NCBI RefSeq assembly: GCF_050624435.1
Contig: NC_134539.1
Span: 146,850,025 to 146,914,024 of the forward strand
Reading direction: 5' to 3'
Source: Tenrec ecaudatus
Lineage: Eukaryota; Chordata; Mammalia; Afrosoricida; Tenrecidae
Length of the DNA stretch: 64,000 nt
Shown: in pieces, positions 9,526-21,168 of the stretch
How the letters are laid out: every line of letters begins with the position of its first letter
Numbering within the stretch: position 1 is the stretch's first letter
The notes under the pieces: model-generated
Seen by the model: the letters and a program-made list of their open reading frames with translations, nothing else
What the model was told of the DNA's origin: nothing
The model's database searches: none
Program-made: the position numbers and the translations under genes

Positions 9526-9875
9526 GTATTGGTGATTCAGTGGTAGAATACTTGCCTTCTATGTTGGAGACCGCTCAGGTTTGATTTCTTGCCAATCTGC
9601 TTCCTACATAGACACCACCCATGCGTCAGTGGAGGTTTCTGGGTTGCCGTGGTGATGGAACAGGTTTCAGTGGCACCTTCGGATGAAGATATAAGAGGAA
9701 GAAGGGTCTGGGTCTGGCATACGTCTGAAAATCATCCACAAAAACCCTATGGATTGTTAATGGTTGGATTTGCAAATCAATCATGGTGATGGGGTGGGAT
9801 GGGGCAGAGTGTCATTCCATCATACATGGGGTTCCTAAGAGCCAGGGCAAACCGGTGATAGTTAACAACAGCAGC
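9526..9875 (+). mobile_element. tRNA-Gly-derived SINE with RTE-like tail
   Basis: The first 75 bp resemble tRNA-Gly, with a recognisable A box ('tggtgattcagtgg') and a degraded B box ('ggtttgatttc') for RNA polymerase III. The tRNA-unrelated body continues with 'tcagtggaggtttctgggtt', 'aacaggtttcagtggcacc' and 'aaaaccctatggattgttaa'. The last part ends 'gttaacaacagcagc', like the RTE LINE tails in this window. This composition implies mobilisation by RTE enzymes. It is distinct from the abundant AfroSINE and appears only once here. Confidence 0.75.
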
Positions 9876-11034
9876 GAGCCCTGTGGGAGAGGAAAGCATG
9901 CTGGAGGAGGGCTGAGATGCTGTTGATGTGGCGTCTGTCGTATCCTTCACCCTACCAAATCTGGGCACCTAGATCCCTTTTGAGTTTTGGAAACATATAT
10001 TTCCTTGTCTACTGGTCATGCCCACATGGATGTCTCATAGGCACTTCCGTTTGAACATGTGCTAAACTGAATAGTCTATTGATCCACAGAAGTTATCACG
10101 GTTCCTCTTGTCCAATGATACCATCATCTTCTTGGGAAATAAGAATCGTTCACTTTCTTGTTCTCATTCTCCGTCGTCCACCTCCTTGTCTTGCAAACTC
10201 TCTGCTCGTTTTTTTCCAGATACACCCTCTTCCACCATGGTCACTGCTAAAGGATAGGTTCTCTTCCACATGGTCACTGCTGGGGCCTAGGTCATGGGCT
10301 CCATTTCTGGTGAGAGGATTTTTATATTACTTTACTCATCTCAGTTGGCGCCTCCTGGTCCATCCTTCATGCTGTCACTGAAGTGATTTCCGAAAATGCT
10401 GAACAAATCTGGTCGTATTTGCCTCATAGCTCAACGTCTTACGCTGTTGTTGAGATCAGGCGCCATCATGGGGTTCCGACCTGTTAGGTCGCACATTAGC
10501 TCCACTCTAAAGACCACGCTTGTTAGCAGGGCATCCTCGTGTGCTGATGACGCACTTCTCTTTGTCTTTCTTCATCTTGGATCACCTCCGGTTGTGCACG
10601 CTGTATTCATTCCTGTTGGTTCATAACAACATTGAACAATGTATGCCACTCAGAGAGATTTCCTAGATTCTGTCTTACTCTGCTGTACAGCACCCCCTAC
10701 CTGGGAGCGCTGCTAGACTGGATTCACCCAATTCGTATTCCTCTACAGAGCTCCAAGGGGTGCTAAGTCTTCTTGAAAATGACAAAAGGTTTGTTGCCTT
10801 TTAGAGGAAAACTGATGAGTTTGGCTTTGAGTATGTTGCATTAAGCTCTGATCTCTGAGTAGAAACATCGAGTGCGAGTTGGGCCTGGAAGTGGGTGGAG
10901 GAGAGCTTCAGCGATAAAGGCTTTGGTGAGGTCAGTGTGGAGATTACATTAGCTTCTCTGAGAATGGATGAGGTGGGGAGTTTGGGAAGAGTGCTTCACT
11001 TTGGAAATATTTGGCTGCAAGTGCTTGGAAGAAG
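9876..11034. other. unassigned sequence, mostly unique
   Basis: No recognised element. Open frames at 10079-10381 and 10396-10626 are unsupported. The final 150 bp may be a diverged extension of the RTE copy that follows. Confidence 0.35.
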
Positions 11035-11328
11035 TACACCCAGAGGCTCCTTGGAGACAAGGATGGGGAGACTTTGTCTTACATACTTGGAACTTATTGT
11101 CAGGAAAGACCAGTCCCTGGAGAAGGACATCATGTTTGGCAAAGTGGAGGGGTGGCAACAAAGCGAAGGCCCCCAAGGAGAAAGATGGACTCAGTGGCTG
11201 CCACAATGGACTCAGGCATAGGAACAATCGGGAGGAAGGTGCCGGGCGGGGCAGGGTTTCCTTCTATTGTGTGGATGGGTTGGAATCAACTTGATGGCAC
11301 CTAACAGTAACAACAACAACAGAAAACA
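11035..11328 (+). mobile_element. RTE/BovB LINE 3' end
   Basis: Retains 'tccttggagacaaggatggg', 'gtcttacatacttggaactt', 'ggagaaggacatcatgtttg' and the terminal 'gatggcacctaacagtaaca'. Three overlapping open frames of about 100 codons cross it, which is typical of the RTE C-terminal and 3' region and not evidence of a host gene. Confidence 0.85.
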
Positions 11329-11768
11329 AGACAATGCTGGATTCTGAACATCTCGTCATTTAGGGACACAGTTGCATTATTGGTTTCCTGATGTCACAGC
11401 ACAGGCTTTGATTCCATGCCCGTCTCTTGACCTTCCCTCAAGGGGGCAAAGTGACTTAGCTCAATGCAGCACGTTTTCACATCATACTGTTTTCAAAGGG
11501 AAGAGTCATTTTCTCCTGCTGTGCCTCTTGAAGAGGCCTTCTCCTTATCATTGATCGGAAATGGATCACACACCCTCCCTGGCCCCATCCCTGTTGAAGG
11601 GGGGCAGTTCCCTGTGGTTGGGGCTCAGCCTCTTGTTTTAGTCACAAGATAGCCGATGAGAAAGGCAAGCACCAGTGCTTGTCACGATCCTAATCAAGGT
11701 GCAGGAGTGAGCTACAGCTTTTGGAGAAAGGTAGCAGCTATGAGGGCAATGTAGGAAAAAGAAAAGAG
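11329..11768. other. unassigned sequence
   Basis: Nothing recognised. Confidence 0.3.
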
Positions 11769-11770
11769 TC

Positions 11771-11965
11771 TGGGCAATGGCTCAAACAGTTAAGTGCTCC
11801 ATTCCTTAGCAGAAAGGCTGACAGTTCAACGCCACCCAGAAGACCTGTCTTCTATCTGGCTGTCTGCTTCCACCTGTTCACAGCTTTGAAAACCCAGTGC
11901 AGCAGTTCTATTCCGCACACCTCGGGTCACCCTGATTTGGACCTGACTTGACTGTAACTAAGAAC
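11771..11965 (+). mobile_element. old AfroSINE-like copy
   Basis: A diverged copy of a variant subfamily: 'aacagttaagtgctccattc', 'cagaaaggctgacagttcaa', and 'gcagttctattccgcacacc' near the end. Similar variants lie at 15457, 31438 and 40224. Confidence 0.7.
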
Positions 11966-12216
11966 AATGTAAGAAACGCCTAAGTAAGCCAGTGGAGGTA
12001 GGACAGCATCCTTAACCACAGGGGGTCCACAGTGTCAAATGTGGAAAAATGTCCAGAGGAGTGAGACTGAATCAAGACCACCAAACAAGCCCATGGAGAC
12101 CTGATGGTAGACGTTGGAAGCCACCTGTCAGTTGAGGGGGTTGGATGCAGAAGCCCAGGCAGGTGTGGGCCTCTCCTCACCTGATGCTGGGTGGTGGCAA
12201 CAAGGGTCCAAAAAAA
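11966..12216. other. unassigned sequence
   Basis: Nothing recognised. Confidence 0.3.
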
Positions 12217-12218
12217 AA

Positions 12219-12410
12219 AGCTCACTGACCTTGAGTTGATTGTGACTCATAGCTACCCGGAGGATAGAGTAGAGGTGTCCTGTTGGGTCTCTGAGGCTGT
12301 AAATCTTCGCAGGAGCAGACAGCCTCATCTTTCTCCTTCAGAATGACTGGTGGATTTGAATCGTGACCTTGTGGTTGAAAGCTCAATGCTAGCTCACTAC
12401 ACTCCCAGGT
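12219..12410 (-). mobile_element. AfroSINE
   Basis: A minus-strand copy. Its oligo-A-side end abuts an 'aaaaaaaaa' run, followed by 'ttgagttgattgtgactcat', 'gcctcatctttctccttcag' and 'accttgtggttgaaagctc'. Confidence 0.8.
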
Positions 12411-12537
12411 GAAACAGGTATAACGATGTTCTAAGATTTTTGAGAAGGCTGGGAAGTCAGCTAGAGGTGGCCAGCACATGGAATGAGATGTAAGAGTTCT
12501 AGAAACAGAGAGCAGGCTGTGTTTGAAGCAGGGATGG

Positions 12538-12721
12538 CGTGCCTTTTTTCTTCCCAGGGCCATTTGGATCTTTATAGCATCATTCCCGGGCCACGCTGGC
12601 CAAACATTTAATTAACACCCCTAATGTGATGGCTTCTCTTTGGTGAGATGTGTGATGTTCGCTGATATTAATGATTTTGAGTGCCTTATATGGCTGGGGT
12701 GCCTGACGTTCCTCACCCCTG
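12538..12721. mobile_element. 184-bp non-autonomous hAT element
   Basis: Terminal inverted repeats are imperfect: left 'cagggatggcgtgcc', right complement of 'cctcacccctg'. The 8-bp flanks gtttgaag (12530-12537) and ggttcaag (12722-12729) agree at 6 of 8, as expected for an aged hAT target duplication. The interior ('cagggccatttggatcttta', 'cattcccgggccac') matches the element at 63108-63311. No coding is present. Confidence 0.75.
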
Positions 12722-12929
12722 GGTTCAAGGGAGGTTGGGGAAAATGAGATGGAAAGGAGGCAACGAGACGGCGTAAAAGTGAGTCTCTTAGGTGCTACGG
12801 AGGTGGAAGTGAAAGGCTCACTCCCCAAGTGTTTGGGGATGATGATATAAAACTGCAAAGTCTCCAAGGGGATCTTAGCACAGCAGGAGGTTTGTGGTCT
12901 TTTATGGACTTTAAGCCCAGACTAAATCC
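12722..12929. other. unassigned sequence
   Basis: Nothing recognised. Confidence 0.3.
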
Positions 12930-13100
12930 AGACCCTTGCCATTCTGGTTCGGTGTAGATCTTCCCATCAGGTTTCCAAGGCTGCAGTCTATGGAAGCAGA
13001 CCGCCTCATCTTTCTCCAGCAGAACAGCTAATGAGTTTGAACTGCCAACCTTTCCGTTACTGGCCCAGTGTTTAACCCATTGCGCCACCAAGACCCCCTC
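12930..13100 (-). mobile_element. AfroSINE, 3' end degraded
   Basis: Shows 'gcagaccgcctcatctttct', 'gagtttgaactgccaacctt' and 'cattgcgccaccaagacccc'. The part corresponding to the SINE tail is mostly lost. Confidence 0.75.
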
Positions 13101-13846
13101 TATGGGATTTACTGAAGAATAGAAGAGCGGAGGGTAGGGCTGCACAGAGGACAGGGACCAGTTAAGGAGAGAGATGAGCTGGGCTATCAGCAATGGAAGA
13201 CAAAAAACAACAACGTCGTACTAGTTTGAAACCGAAGCACAAACCAAAGCACACCAACCACAATCCCTGGGACATGAAATCCGATGACCAAAGAGAAAGG
13301 AAGCCGGATCCATGTCTCCAAGAAGAGTTTACAGATGACGGTAAATCTGACAGGGAGAAGCCCTTTCTGTTTCTCTCCCAACTTCCCTATTGATTGTAAA
13401 GCAACAAAGGCTGCGTCTCAAACTCCAAAGCTTTTTGCTCAGCTGAAAGATGTCACGTCACGTCACGGCTACACTATTTATAAAGGCAGGCTTTGCTCAC
13501 CCGTTCCGACTCAGAATGAAAACACCGAAAATAAACCCTGGAACAGAAATCACGTCAATGAAGTCAAGGAGCCATAGAAAGTACACAGTGTATGTTGAGG
13601 CTTGAGATGACCTGGAAAAGAATCGCCATTTATCCTGCCTTAATCGGAAACAATTGAAAAACAGACGTAGGAATCAGATACACGGACGTCAAAATAGCAT
13701 CCCTGTGACTCACAAAACTTGTTTGCGTGGCTCTGGGCAAACTGATGGCTTGCTTTGTGGAAACAATCCTGCCCCTCTCATCTTTCCACAGGGCTAGAAA
13801 CAGGTGGGAATACAACGAGAATATAGAGTTCCTGTTGGTGGCTAAT
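13101..13846. other. unique sequence containing promoter-like motif
   Basis: No transposon recognised. Two overlapping plus-strand open frames (13193-13393 and 13284-13577) are rich in Lys and Arg but show no known domain. The motif cluster at 13451-13486 is described separately. Confidence 0.35.
13451..13486 (+). promoter_or_regulatory. CRE repeats plus TATA-like motif
   Basis: 'tgtcacgtcacgtcacggct' (13451-13470) holds two overlapping near-consensus CREB/ATF sites (the complement reads TGACGTGA twice). It is followed after about 10 bp by 'ctatttataaaggc', a good TATA box. The order and spacing resemble a cAMP-responsive core promoter directing transcription to the right from about 13510. 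No gene was recognised downstream, so activity is only inferred. Confidence 0.35.
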
Positions 13847-14013
13847 GGAGCCTGAGCCTTAGTGGTACAGTTGGCTAAGCATTGAACTGCCAACCCAAAG
13901 GTCAGCGGTTCAAACCCATCAGCCGCTGCACAGGAGAAAGAAACCCTATAAAGGAGTTCTACTCTGCCCTATGGGGTTGCTACGAGGTAGAATGAACTTG
14001 ACAGCAGTGGGAG
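13847..14013 (+). mobile_element. AfroSINE, left of tail-to-tail pair
   Basis: Contains 'aaggtcagcggttcaaaccc' and 'ctctgccctatggggttgct'. It lacks part of its middle (about 30 bp). Confidence 0.8.
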
Positions 14014-14017
14014 GCTG

Positions 14018-14166
14018 GAAAACTCACAAACTATAGTGACCCTACAGGACGGCATAGAATGGCCCTTGTGGCTTCTCAAGACTAAATCTCTATGGGAATC
14101 GATCGCCTCCTCTTTTTGACCTTGCAGTGAACTGCCCAATCCGTGACCCAGTGCGCCACCAGGACT
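14018..14166 (-). mobile_element. AfroSINE, right of tail-to-tail pair
   Basis: Reads 'aactcacaaactatagtgac', 'aatctctatgggaatcgatc' and 'ccagtgcgccaccaggac' on the plus strand. It lies within 5 bp of the previous copy, in opposite orientation. Confidence 0.75.
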
Positions 14167-14599
14167 GATCTCTCAAAGAGACAAGAGGAAAGGTCTGCGT
14201 TGAGCAGTGCCCAGCAGACACCTAGGATCGGGGGTTTTCCGGTGAACATTTAGAGTAAAGTGAGGCCACTGCCATGTCCTGGGGCCCCTTGGTCCTTGGG
14301 TCTTAGGGTCAAAGAGGACTTCTGAGACAAAGGGAAGTTTTAGCCACAACATTAATGAGGTGGAATAGTCCAAGCCAAAGGACGACCGTAACCATTTGGA
14401 CCACAGTGGTGCCCTTGGAAAAGGACGGTGAGGACAGTGCAGGGCCGGCGAGAGATTGTCAACAGCTGGGCCCGCTTGACAGTGGCAGTCAGCAACCTCA
14501 GAGCCCCCCAAACAGGGGAAGAGACTCAGTGGGGGAGTCTGGCAGAGGAAGGAGTGTGGTGAGCCTAGTAAATTTCTTGATTTTGTGGATGACTTATTA
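14167..14599. other. unassigned sequence
   Basis: Nothing named. It may contain diverged RTE tail sequence ('ggaaaaggacggtgaggaca'). Confidence 0.3.
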
Positions 14600-14652
14600 C
14601 TGGGTTACTGTAGGTCAGAAGCAACTTGATGGCAGTGAATTTGGTTTTTTTT
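14600..14652 (+). mobile_element. AfroSINE/RTE-type tail fragment
   Basis: 'gttactgtaggtcagaagca' then 'acttgatggcagtgaatttg' and a T-rich end match only the last 50 bp of the SINE consensus. Confidence 0.5.
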
Positions 14653-15039
14653 AATCACTCTGATTATATGCGATCTATTTTGCGTTATTGCACAGATTAT
14701 TTTGAAATTGTTAAACACATGTTCCAGTGTGATTTGGGTGAGAATGTGCAGAGTCCACTTGTCTTCCATCCCACAATTGAGACACACACTTTGGGTTGGG
14801 ACATTGAGCACAAATGACACACTATATCCGCATTCTTCCTGTCTGAGTGAACTGCTCCAGTTCTTCCTTCTTCCTTGTCCCTTCTGACCTTCTGAGCTTT
14901 ATCCCTGGGGAAATGCTGCCCTTTGGATCCCGCCTGGTCGAGGGCATGCATGGTTTTCTTGTTTACCTCATAGACTGGGGGTGGGGGTGAGTGGGGGCTG
15001 GCTTAAAGCTTTCAAGGGTAACTAAGGGTCTTGACGCTT
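14653..15039. other. unassigned sequence
   Basis: Nothing recognised. Confidence 0.3.
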
Positions 15040-15330
15040 TCACCAGACCATAATACTTGTTTGTTTGCTTCCCCAATTATTATTTTGCATCTTGTTCCAC
15101 AATTTTATCCCACCTGATCCATGATCTCCAACTGTGGTCCCTTTCAGAGTAATCAGCAGTGATGGTCGGGCACCATCTAGGTCTTCAGGTCTCAGGATCA
15201 TGGAGGCTGGTGTTGTCCCATGAATATCTGATTTTCGTCACCTTTCTTTGCTCTGGATGGGGAGAGACCAATACACGCACCTTATTTCTGAGTATATTTT
15301 GCATCTGGTGACTTGCTCGTTGTTAGCTTC
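15040..15330. mobile_element. old afrotherian L1 3' UTR fragment
   Basis: Shares with 18790-19300 the blocks 'gggcaccatctag', 'tctcaggatca', 'ctctggatggggagagacca' and neighbouring words. These resemble elephant-type L1 3' UTR sequence. Orientation of the parent element is not clear from this fragment. Confidence 0.5.
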
Positions 15331-15456
15331 TACTACTGAAAGGAGGATAGACTCCCGGTCTTGTCCTTTCAATTCGTCGCACATGGAAGGCACTCAGTCA
15401 AGAGCCTTTACATGACTGGCTAAAGGGAAACACCCTTTGGCTAATGTCTTGTCCCA

Positions 15457-15645
15457 GGGTGGCACAAACAGTTAAGCACTCAACTATTCACCCAAAGTTT
15501 GGCAGTTCAAACCCACCCACAGGCACGTTGGAAGACCATCCTGATGATCTGCCGCAACCCTGAATCCCCCTCCCCTCTCAGAGCACAGTTCTACTCTGCA
15601 CACACAGGGTCATCCTGAGTCAGAAGGACGGAGGGCAGTTGGTTT
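15457..15645 (+). mobile_element. old AfroSINE-like copy
   Basis: 'gtggcacaaacagttaagca', 'caaagtttggcagttcaaac' and 'cagttctactctgcacacac' mark the same variant subfamily as 11771-11965. Confidence 0.75.
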
Positions 15646-17164
15646 GCTTTGTGGTGGGGAGTGGGCAGGAGACAGAAAAGATGTTTTCCTCACTGCTGTG
15701 GGGGTGGGACTGATAAAGGGCCTCATTGGCATGAGTCGTGGAGCATGCTCCGCAGAGGCTGCAATGCTTGGGTTTGTGCCAGAACCAGGCAGTCTGGGTT
15801 CAGAATTTTCTCCAGCAATCTTTGTCAGCCTGGGAGCAGGGACAGAACAATTGGATGATCAACTTTATTCAGGGTCAAGAGTTGGCAAAACAGATATGGC
15901 AAAAGGGCAAGAGGGTGGTGAAGGTTTAGTGGGTTCACTGTCTGAATCCTGAATCATAAATCACCGGGTGGAGAGATGTCTCAGGCAGGGAGGCCTTTCC
16001 AGCTGTGAGTCTGAAGTCTGCAGTCAACGGCCTCTGCTCACCTGGATTGGTCAAGGTCACGTCTGCAGCTCTGAGGACAAGACGGTGTGGCACTTGAAGT
16101 TCCTAAAGACAGGGCAGCCTATCTCCCTGTCAGCTAGCCAGAGAATACACTTGATATTTGTGAAGCACATATTCATGGTTGGAGAAATAACCCCAGTGTT
16201 ATTGTTTTCTTGTGAAACAAGGACCAACTGTTTCCTGGGACTAAAGAAAGAAGTAGATTCACGGGTGGATGAAGCCATGCTATTTTCTTCCCCCTGAGAT
16301 ATAAGCACAAGGATCCCCTTTCCTATGTCATGCATAGCAATAGAAAGCAGAGGAGATTGTGAAATACCACAGGCTAGATTAAAAAAACCAAAAAGATTTC
16401 AAAGCAATGAAATACAGATTGCCTTAAGATCAAGAAGGAGGTGATGCCAAGACTTGTAGAAACGGTGTCAGTGTGTGGAAAGATCTCACAGGACCATTGG
16501 GGAGGCGGGCAGTGTTACACGAGGGATCATTGTGAATCGATGCCTGCTGGACGTCCATCCCCGCCCCCCTTCCTTGAGCTGAGAAGTGGGCTGGACCCTG
16601 GCTGTTTGATTTCTTGTGTGTTTCCTTTTACATCCAGGCACAAGAATGAGCTATGGCGAGAAAAATCACTCTAAGACAGTCTGAAGCTGGGTTTCAGTAG
16701 GTAGGAAATACAGATACAGAATGATAAGACAATATCATCTCACAGTGAAATGTGCAGGGCTTGACTTCTTTCTTGAGAAGCACGGAGCTCAATACTGGTA
16801 TGCCCTGTGGTGGATACAAACACCACAGCACTCATCTGAACTCTCCTGGGAAACCCGCCTCGAAGTCATGGAGATGCGCAAGCCCTGCTGAGCAGGAGGT
16901 CCTCATGTTGAAGAACGGAGGTCTCTTGCCAGCAGCCAGTCAGTGGGTGCCTCTTGCTAATGGCCCCACTGGGACATCACTTAGTCCATCCCCTCCCGTG
17001 TTTCCTGGTTCCATTCCTCCTCTCCTAAAACCCTTCGGAACCATTTTGTTGGCTAAATGCTGTCTTTGTGGGCTCAAAGAGCTGATTTTTCTAAGGTGTG
17101 TGGACTTTTGAGGAAATGGTCTGGGGGCCACGTCTGACCCTCTTTGGATTCACGAGGGGGAAGG
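15646..17164. other. unassigned sequence, mostly unique
   Basis: About 1.5 kb without a recognised repeat. Several 60-120-codon frames overlap on both strands, none with a domain. This is one of the cleaner places to look for an ancient exon with alignment tools. Confidence 0.35.
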
Positions 17165-17378
17165 ATGCCCAGACTTTGAGGCTTTTGGGATGGCGAGACT
17201 TGTCAGGAGAGAGCATCCCTGGAGAAAGAGCTCGTGCTTGATATGATGGGGCAGCAAAAAGGAGGAAGGCCCTCAAGGAGGTGGATCGGTGGCGCAGGGC
17301 TGGGCAGTGTCTTTGTTCTGTTGTGCACAGGGTCACTATGGGTCAGAACCAACTTGATGGCACCCAACAACAATGACA
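17165..17378 (+). mobile_element. RTE/BovB LINE 3' end
   Basis: 'gagcatccctggagaaagag' and 'gtcagaaccaacttgatggc' followed by 'acccaacaacaatgacaac'. The tail abuts the truncated end of the ERVL-type LTR, so one insertion has cut the other. Confidence 0.8.
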
Positions 17379-17977
<599 letters not shown>

Positions 17978-18789
17978 AGGGTGCAGGAGAATCCAATTTC
18001 TTATCCTCCCAAGAATGATCGCTATGAGGCAGAGGTCGGACATGCCTCCACCCTCAGCCTTCATCCTATTCCAACACTAACAGGCCTCCAACAGCTTTCT
18101 ACTTTTCTGCTGGGTTCCACAATCCATTGCAATGGTTTCCCAGAATGCACAGACCATAATCTTGATTACGGGCTTTAATCAGGGAGGCGAACACGTTTCA
18201 AAATGGAAAGGACACAGCCCTTTTGTCTGCAGTGCCCCCTTTCAGCATGCCCCTCTCTAATCTTTGGGCACTCGGTCATGCGGGCTTTGGTCTCTGCTTC
18301 ATTCCATGGGCCAAGGAGTCCATCCACGATGCGGCCTCCTGGTTTGAGCACTGCTTCTCCGCTCTGTCTCCCGGTCTTGGTGCGGAGGCCTCTGGTGTCC
18401 CTGCTGCCTCTGTCAGTTCAGGCAGGGATGTTGCACCCATTCTGCTGATGGCTCTTCTTTCTTGAAGGTCATGGGATTCTCTACCTGCTTCAGGAATGGC
18501 TCTTATATCCAGTGACACTGATCAATCTGCTCCTTGGAGCCCTCTATGTCTTATTCATACGTTCCCACCGTCATTTTGTGGGAGTTACGAAGAATAAGCT
18601 CACTTCACGACATCTTCTCTACTGTTATTTTCCTTGCTGTAGACAAATATTCTTTGGCTGAAAATTGAGCTCAGGGGACAAACTTATTCCTAGACCAGAA
18701 AAATGATGAAGGGCCAGTTTTGAGGGTTTCCCCAGTCTATCTGATCAACTGTCTGGAATTTTTAAAAATAATTTTTAATTCTGTTTTGC
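17978..18789. other. unassigned sequence
   Basis: Nothing recognised. Frames at 18203-18518 on both strands have no domain. Confidence 0.3.
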
Positions 18790-19300
18790 ATTTTCTCTCA
18801 CTGTACCCAGGGCCTTCGAATGTGATCCTTTTTAGGACAGTTGGGAGTGGTAGCCGGGCACCATCTAGTTTGACTCTCAGGATCACGGAAGCTGATGTTT
18901 GAGTGATTCATTAATCTGTTGAGCTGTTTCCACGTGGCCTCTATTGCCATCACTTTTCTTCCCTGGGCTGCTAACTGCAAGGCCAGAGTTTGAAACCACC
19001 AGTTAACTCCAAAGGAGAAAGATGAGGCTTTCCACTCCTGTAAAAAATTAGTCTCAGAAGCACACAAGGGGCAGTTCTACCCTGTCCTAACGGGTTACTG
19101 TGAGTTGGGATTAGCTCAATATCAGTGAGTTATTTTTCTCCTTCCTCTGGACAGGGAGAGACCAATAGTTGCATCTTGTATGGCTCGCTGCCCACAAGCT
19201 TTTAAGACCAAAGTAGGGCGTTACTCCCTTGGTTTGATGGCCCTCAGAGATCAGGAGACATAGAGTTTTGTGTCTTTGCATGTCTTGATTCTACCTTATT
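18790..19300. mobile_element. old afrotherian L1 3' UTR, split by SINE
   Basis: The left part (to 18956) holds 'gtagccgggcaccatctagt'; the right part (from 19132) holds 'ggacagggagagaccaatag' and 'cacaagcttttaagacc'. These segments are the counterpart of 15040-15330. The AfroSINE at 18957-19131 separates them. Confidence 0.55.
18957..19131 (+). mobile_element. AfroSINE inserted in L1 UTR
   Basis: 'ctgggctgctaactgcaagg' through 'gttgggattagctcaatatc', lacking the first 20-25 bp of the head. Confidence 0.85.
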
Positions 19301-20092
19301 ACCACAGACGCATTTTGGTTGAATGTAGAAATCTACACTGGACTTGCTTCACCCAGAATTTTGAAGGCTCTGCGCTTTGTCATTAAGAATCCACTGTTGC
19401 AACTGAGTAGTCCAAGTATGTTAAGATGTGTTCCTTTGAATGTGACCTGATTTTTTTTCCTCTTTGGAAATATCTCTTCATTTTGAACTATTTTTGAGCA
19501 TGGGGCATGGGGAGGGATTCATACATGTGTCCCTTTGTAGCCTTCTTCTCCTTTTTCATTTATTGTGCGGGACACGTGACAAAAACTTTCCATTTGCAAA
19601 GTCACACCCTCTTCATAATTTTTGTTTATTTGGTGATTCTCTTTGTTCTGTTTTCTGCGTCATCTTTTCAATGGAGTCTTTGTTAGTTGGGTGCAGGACT
19701 TCTTGAACAGATCCGTGAATTCGCTTATCTTTTTCCTACCACCCCACTCTTAATTCCCATATTTTGCCTTTGGGTTCTACTTGGCGGAAGGTTTTTCCCA
19801 ATTTTATCACCTGCCAGATATTCTGTCAGATTTGAAATTTCTGCCGGAATATTTTCAATTTCAAAAAGCTCTTTCTTAATTACGCATTTTAAAAATAGTG
19901 TATCATAATTAGTGTGGCAACATTACAATTTCTCCAAAGATGCTAATTAGTTTTTAAGCTTTCTCTTCTGTTCCCTCTATTTCTATGAACTGTTTATTTA
20001 TTTGGCTTGACTTGTTTTTGTCCCTGTCTTTTATGTTAAAATCTCATGTCAAATGTCCCTCGACTGTCCATCCATTGCATTAGTGAGCAGTG
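19301..20092. other. AT-rich unassigned sequence
   Basis: Rich in T runs. It could be antisense LINE sequence, but no diagnostic phrase is visible. Confidence 0.3.
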
Positions 20093-20816
20093 GCGGGATT
20101 CAGCCAGTTCATACCAGGTCAGCGGAACCGATACCTAATTTTTTGTTGAGTTCGGTGAACCAGTTATCGAGATGACACACTTGTAATCAGAGTTCTTTCT
20201 AAGCGGGCTGCTCAAATTTACATCCTTCACTCTTTTCAGCCGCATGTTCTAAGCACCTGTAGCAGTGTTCATTCCATTCATAGGTATAAAAAAGCCGATG
20301 GAACTATGCTTGCGATATTTATTTAGTTGTTTCATGAAACTCGCTATGCTTTTGATGACATACTACATGTTCACTCCTTTCTGTTTTCAATTCCAGTCAA
20401 CAAGCACGTAAAGAGAAACAGTGTTAAGCAACCAGAGGGTGACACACCGACATTCCTTTCAGCATGGCGTCATGTCCCTACATTCCCGCAAGATCTTACG
20501 AGTGAATTATGCAATTCCTGAAAGCATTCAAAGAGCTTAGTGTGTTGTCAGAGAAATTGCTGTACATTCAGCAGAGAGGAAAAGGGCGTTTGTAAAGAGG
20601 AACATGCTATGTTCAGAGACGTCACCTGTTGCTAATCCATCAAATACAATGACTAATTGGCCTACCTCTAAAGGAATGGGATCCTGCTCTACAGCGAAAA
20701 GATGGTGAAGGGAAATCACACAGGCCACAATGCGTGGATGCAAGTGAGGAATATTGCATGTGAAGATGCCAATCAAGAAGAAATGTGGAAACATCTTAAA
20801 TTGTAACCATTTTATT
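20093..20816. mobile_element. hAT transposon remnant
   Basis: The left end 'cagtggcgggattcagccag' is a characteristic hAT-type terminus. It is followed by 'ggtgaaccagttatcgagat', like the subterminal repeats of such elements. No matching right terminus is visible downstream, so the element is truncated. Open frames at 20327-20521 (plus) and 20537-20794 (minus) may be decayed transposase, but I recognise no motif. The family name is not determined. Confidence 0.5.
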
Positions 20817-20985
20817 GCTTTCTTTTGGTCAGGTATTATTTGATATTTTCCATGAATAGTTTAAAGCTCCTTCTTATCATCTAGTTTTGTGTGCCTCTTT
20901 TATAGTTCTTATTTGAGCATTAACTGTATGAACTAATACACTACCTTTCAGTATATCCCGTTCTCATACTTAAGACGGTCATTAG

Positions 20986-21168
20986 GGCAGTGGACCAGTT
21001 GTGAAATACGCTGCTTGAAGCCCATCACTGTTAGTGAGGCATTGGGAGAAAGACGGGGCGTTCCACTCCCATAAGGAGTTACAGTTTTGGAACCCCCCGG
21101 GGGCAGTTCGACCCTGTTCTGGAGGGTGGCTATGGGTTGGCTTCATCTCAATGGCAGTGAGTTTTGGG
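20986..21168 (+). mobile_element. AfroSINE
   Basis: 'ggcattgggagaaagacggg', 'cactcccataaggagttaca' and 'tctcaatggcagtgagtttt'. The tRNA head is scrambled. Confidence 0.8.

Noticed and set aside
9526-9600. Functional tRNA-Gly gene
   Set aside because: Anticodon arm and acceptor stem are degraded and the sequence continues into a SINE body.
11895-11950. Short frames over SINE tails as small proteins
   Set aside because: Frames stop and start with SINE borders and recur in other SINE copies with different phases.
14355-14654. 99-codon plus-strand frame
   Set aside because: Ends in a SINE/RTE tail fragment and has no domain.
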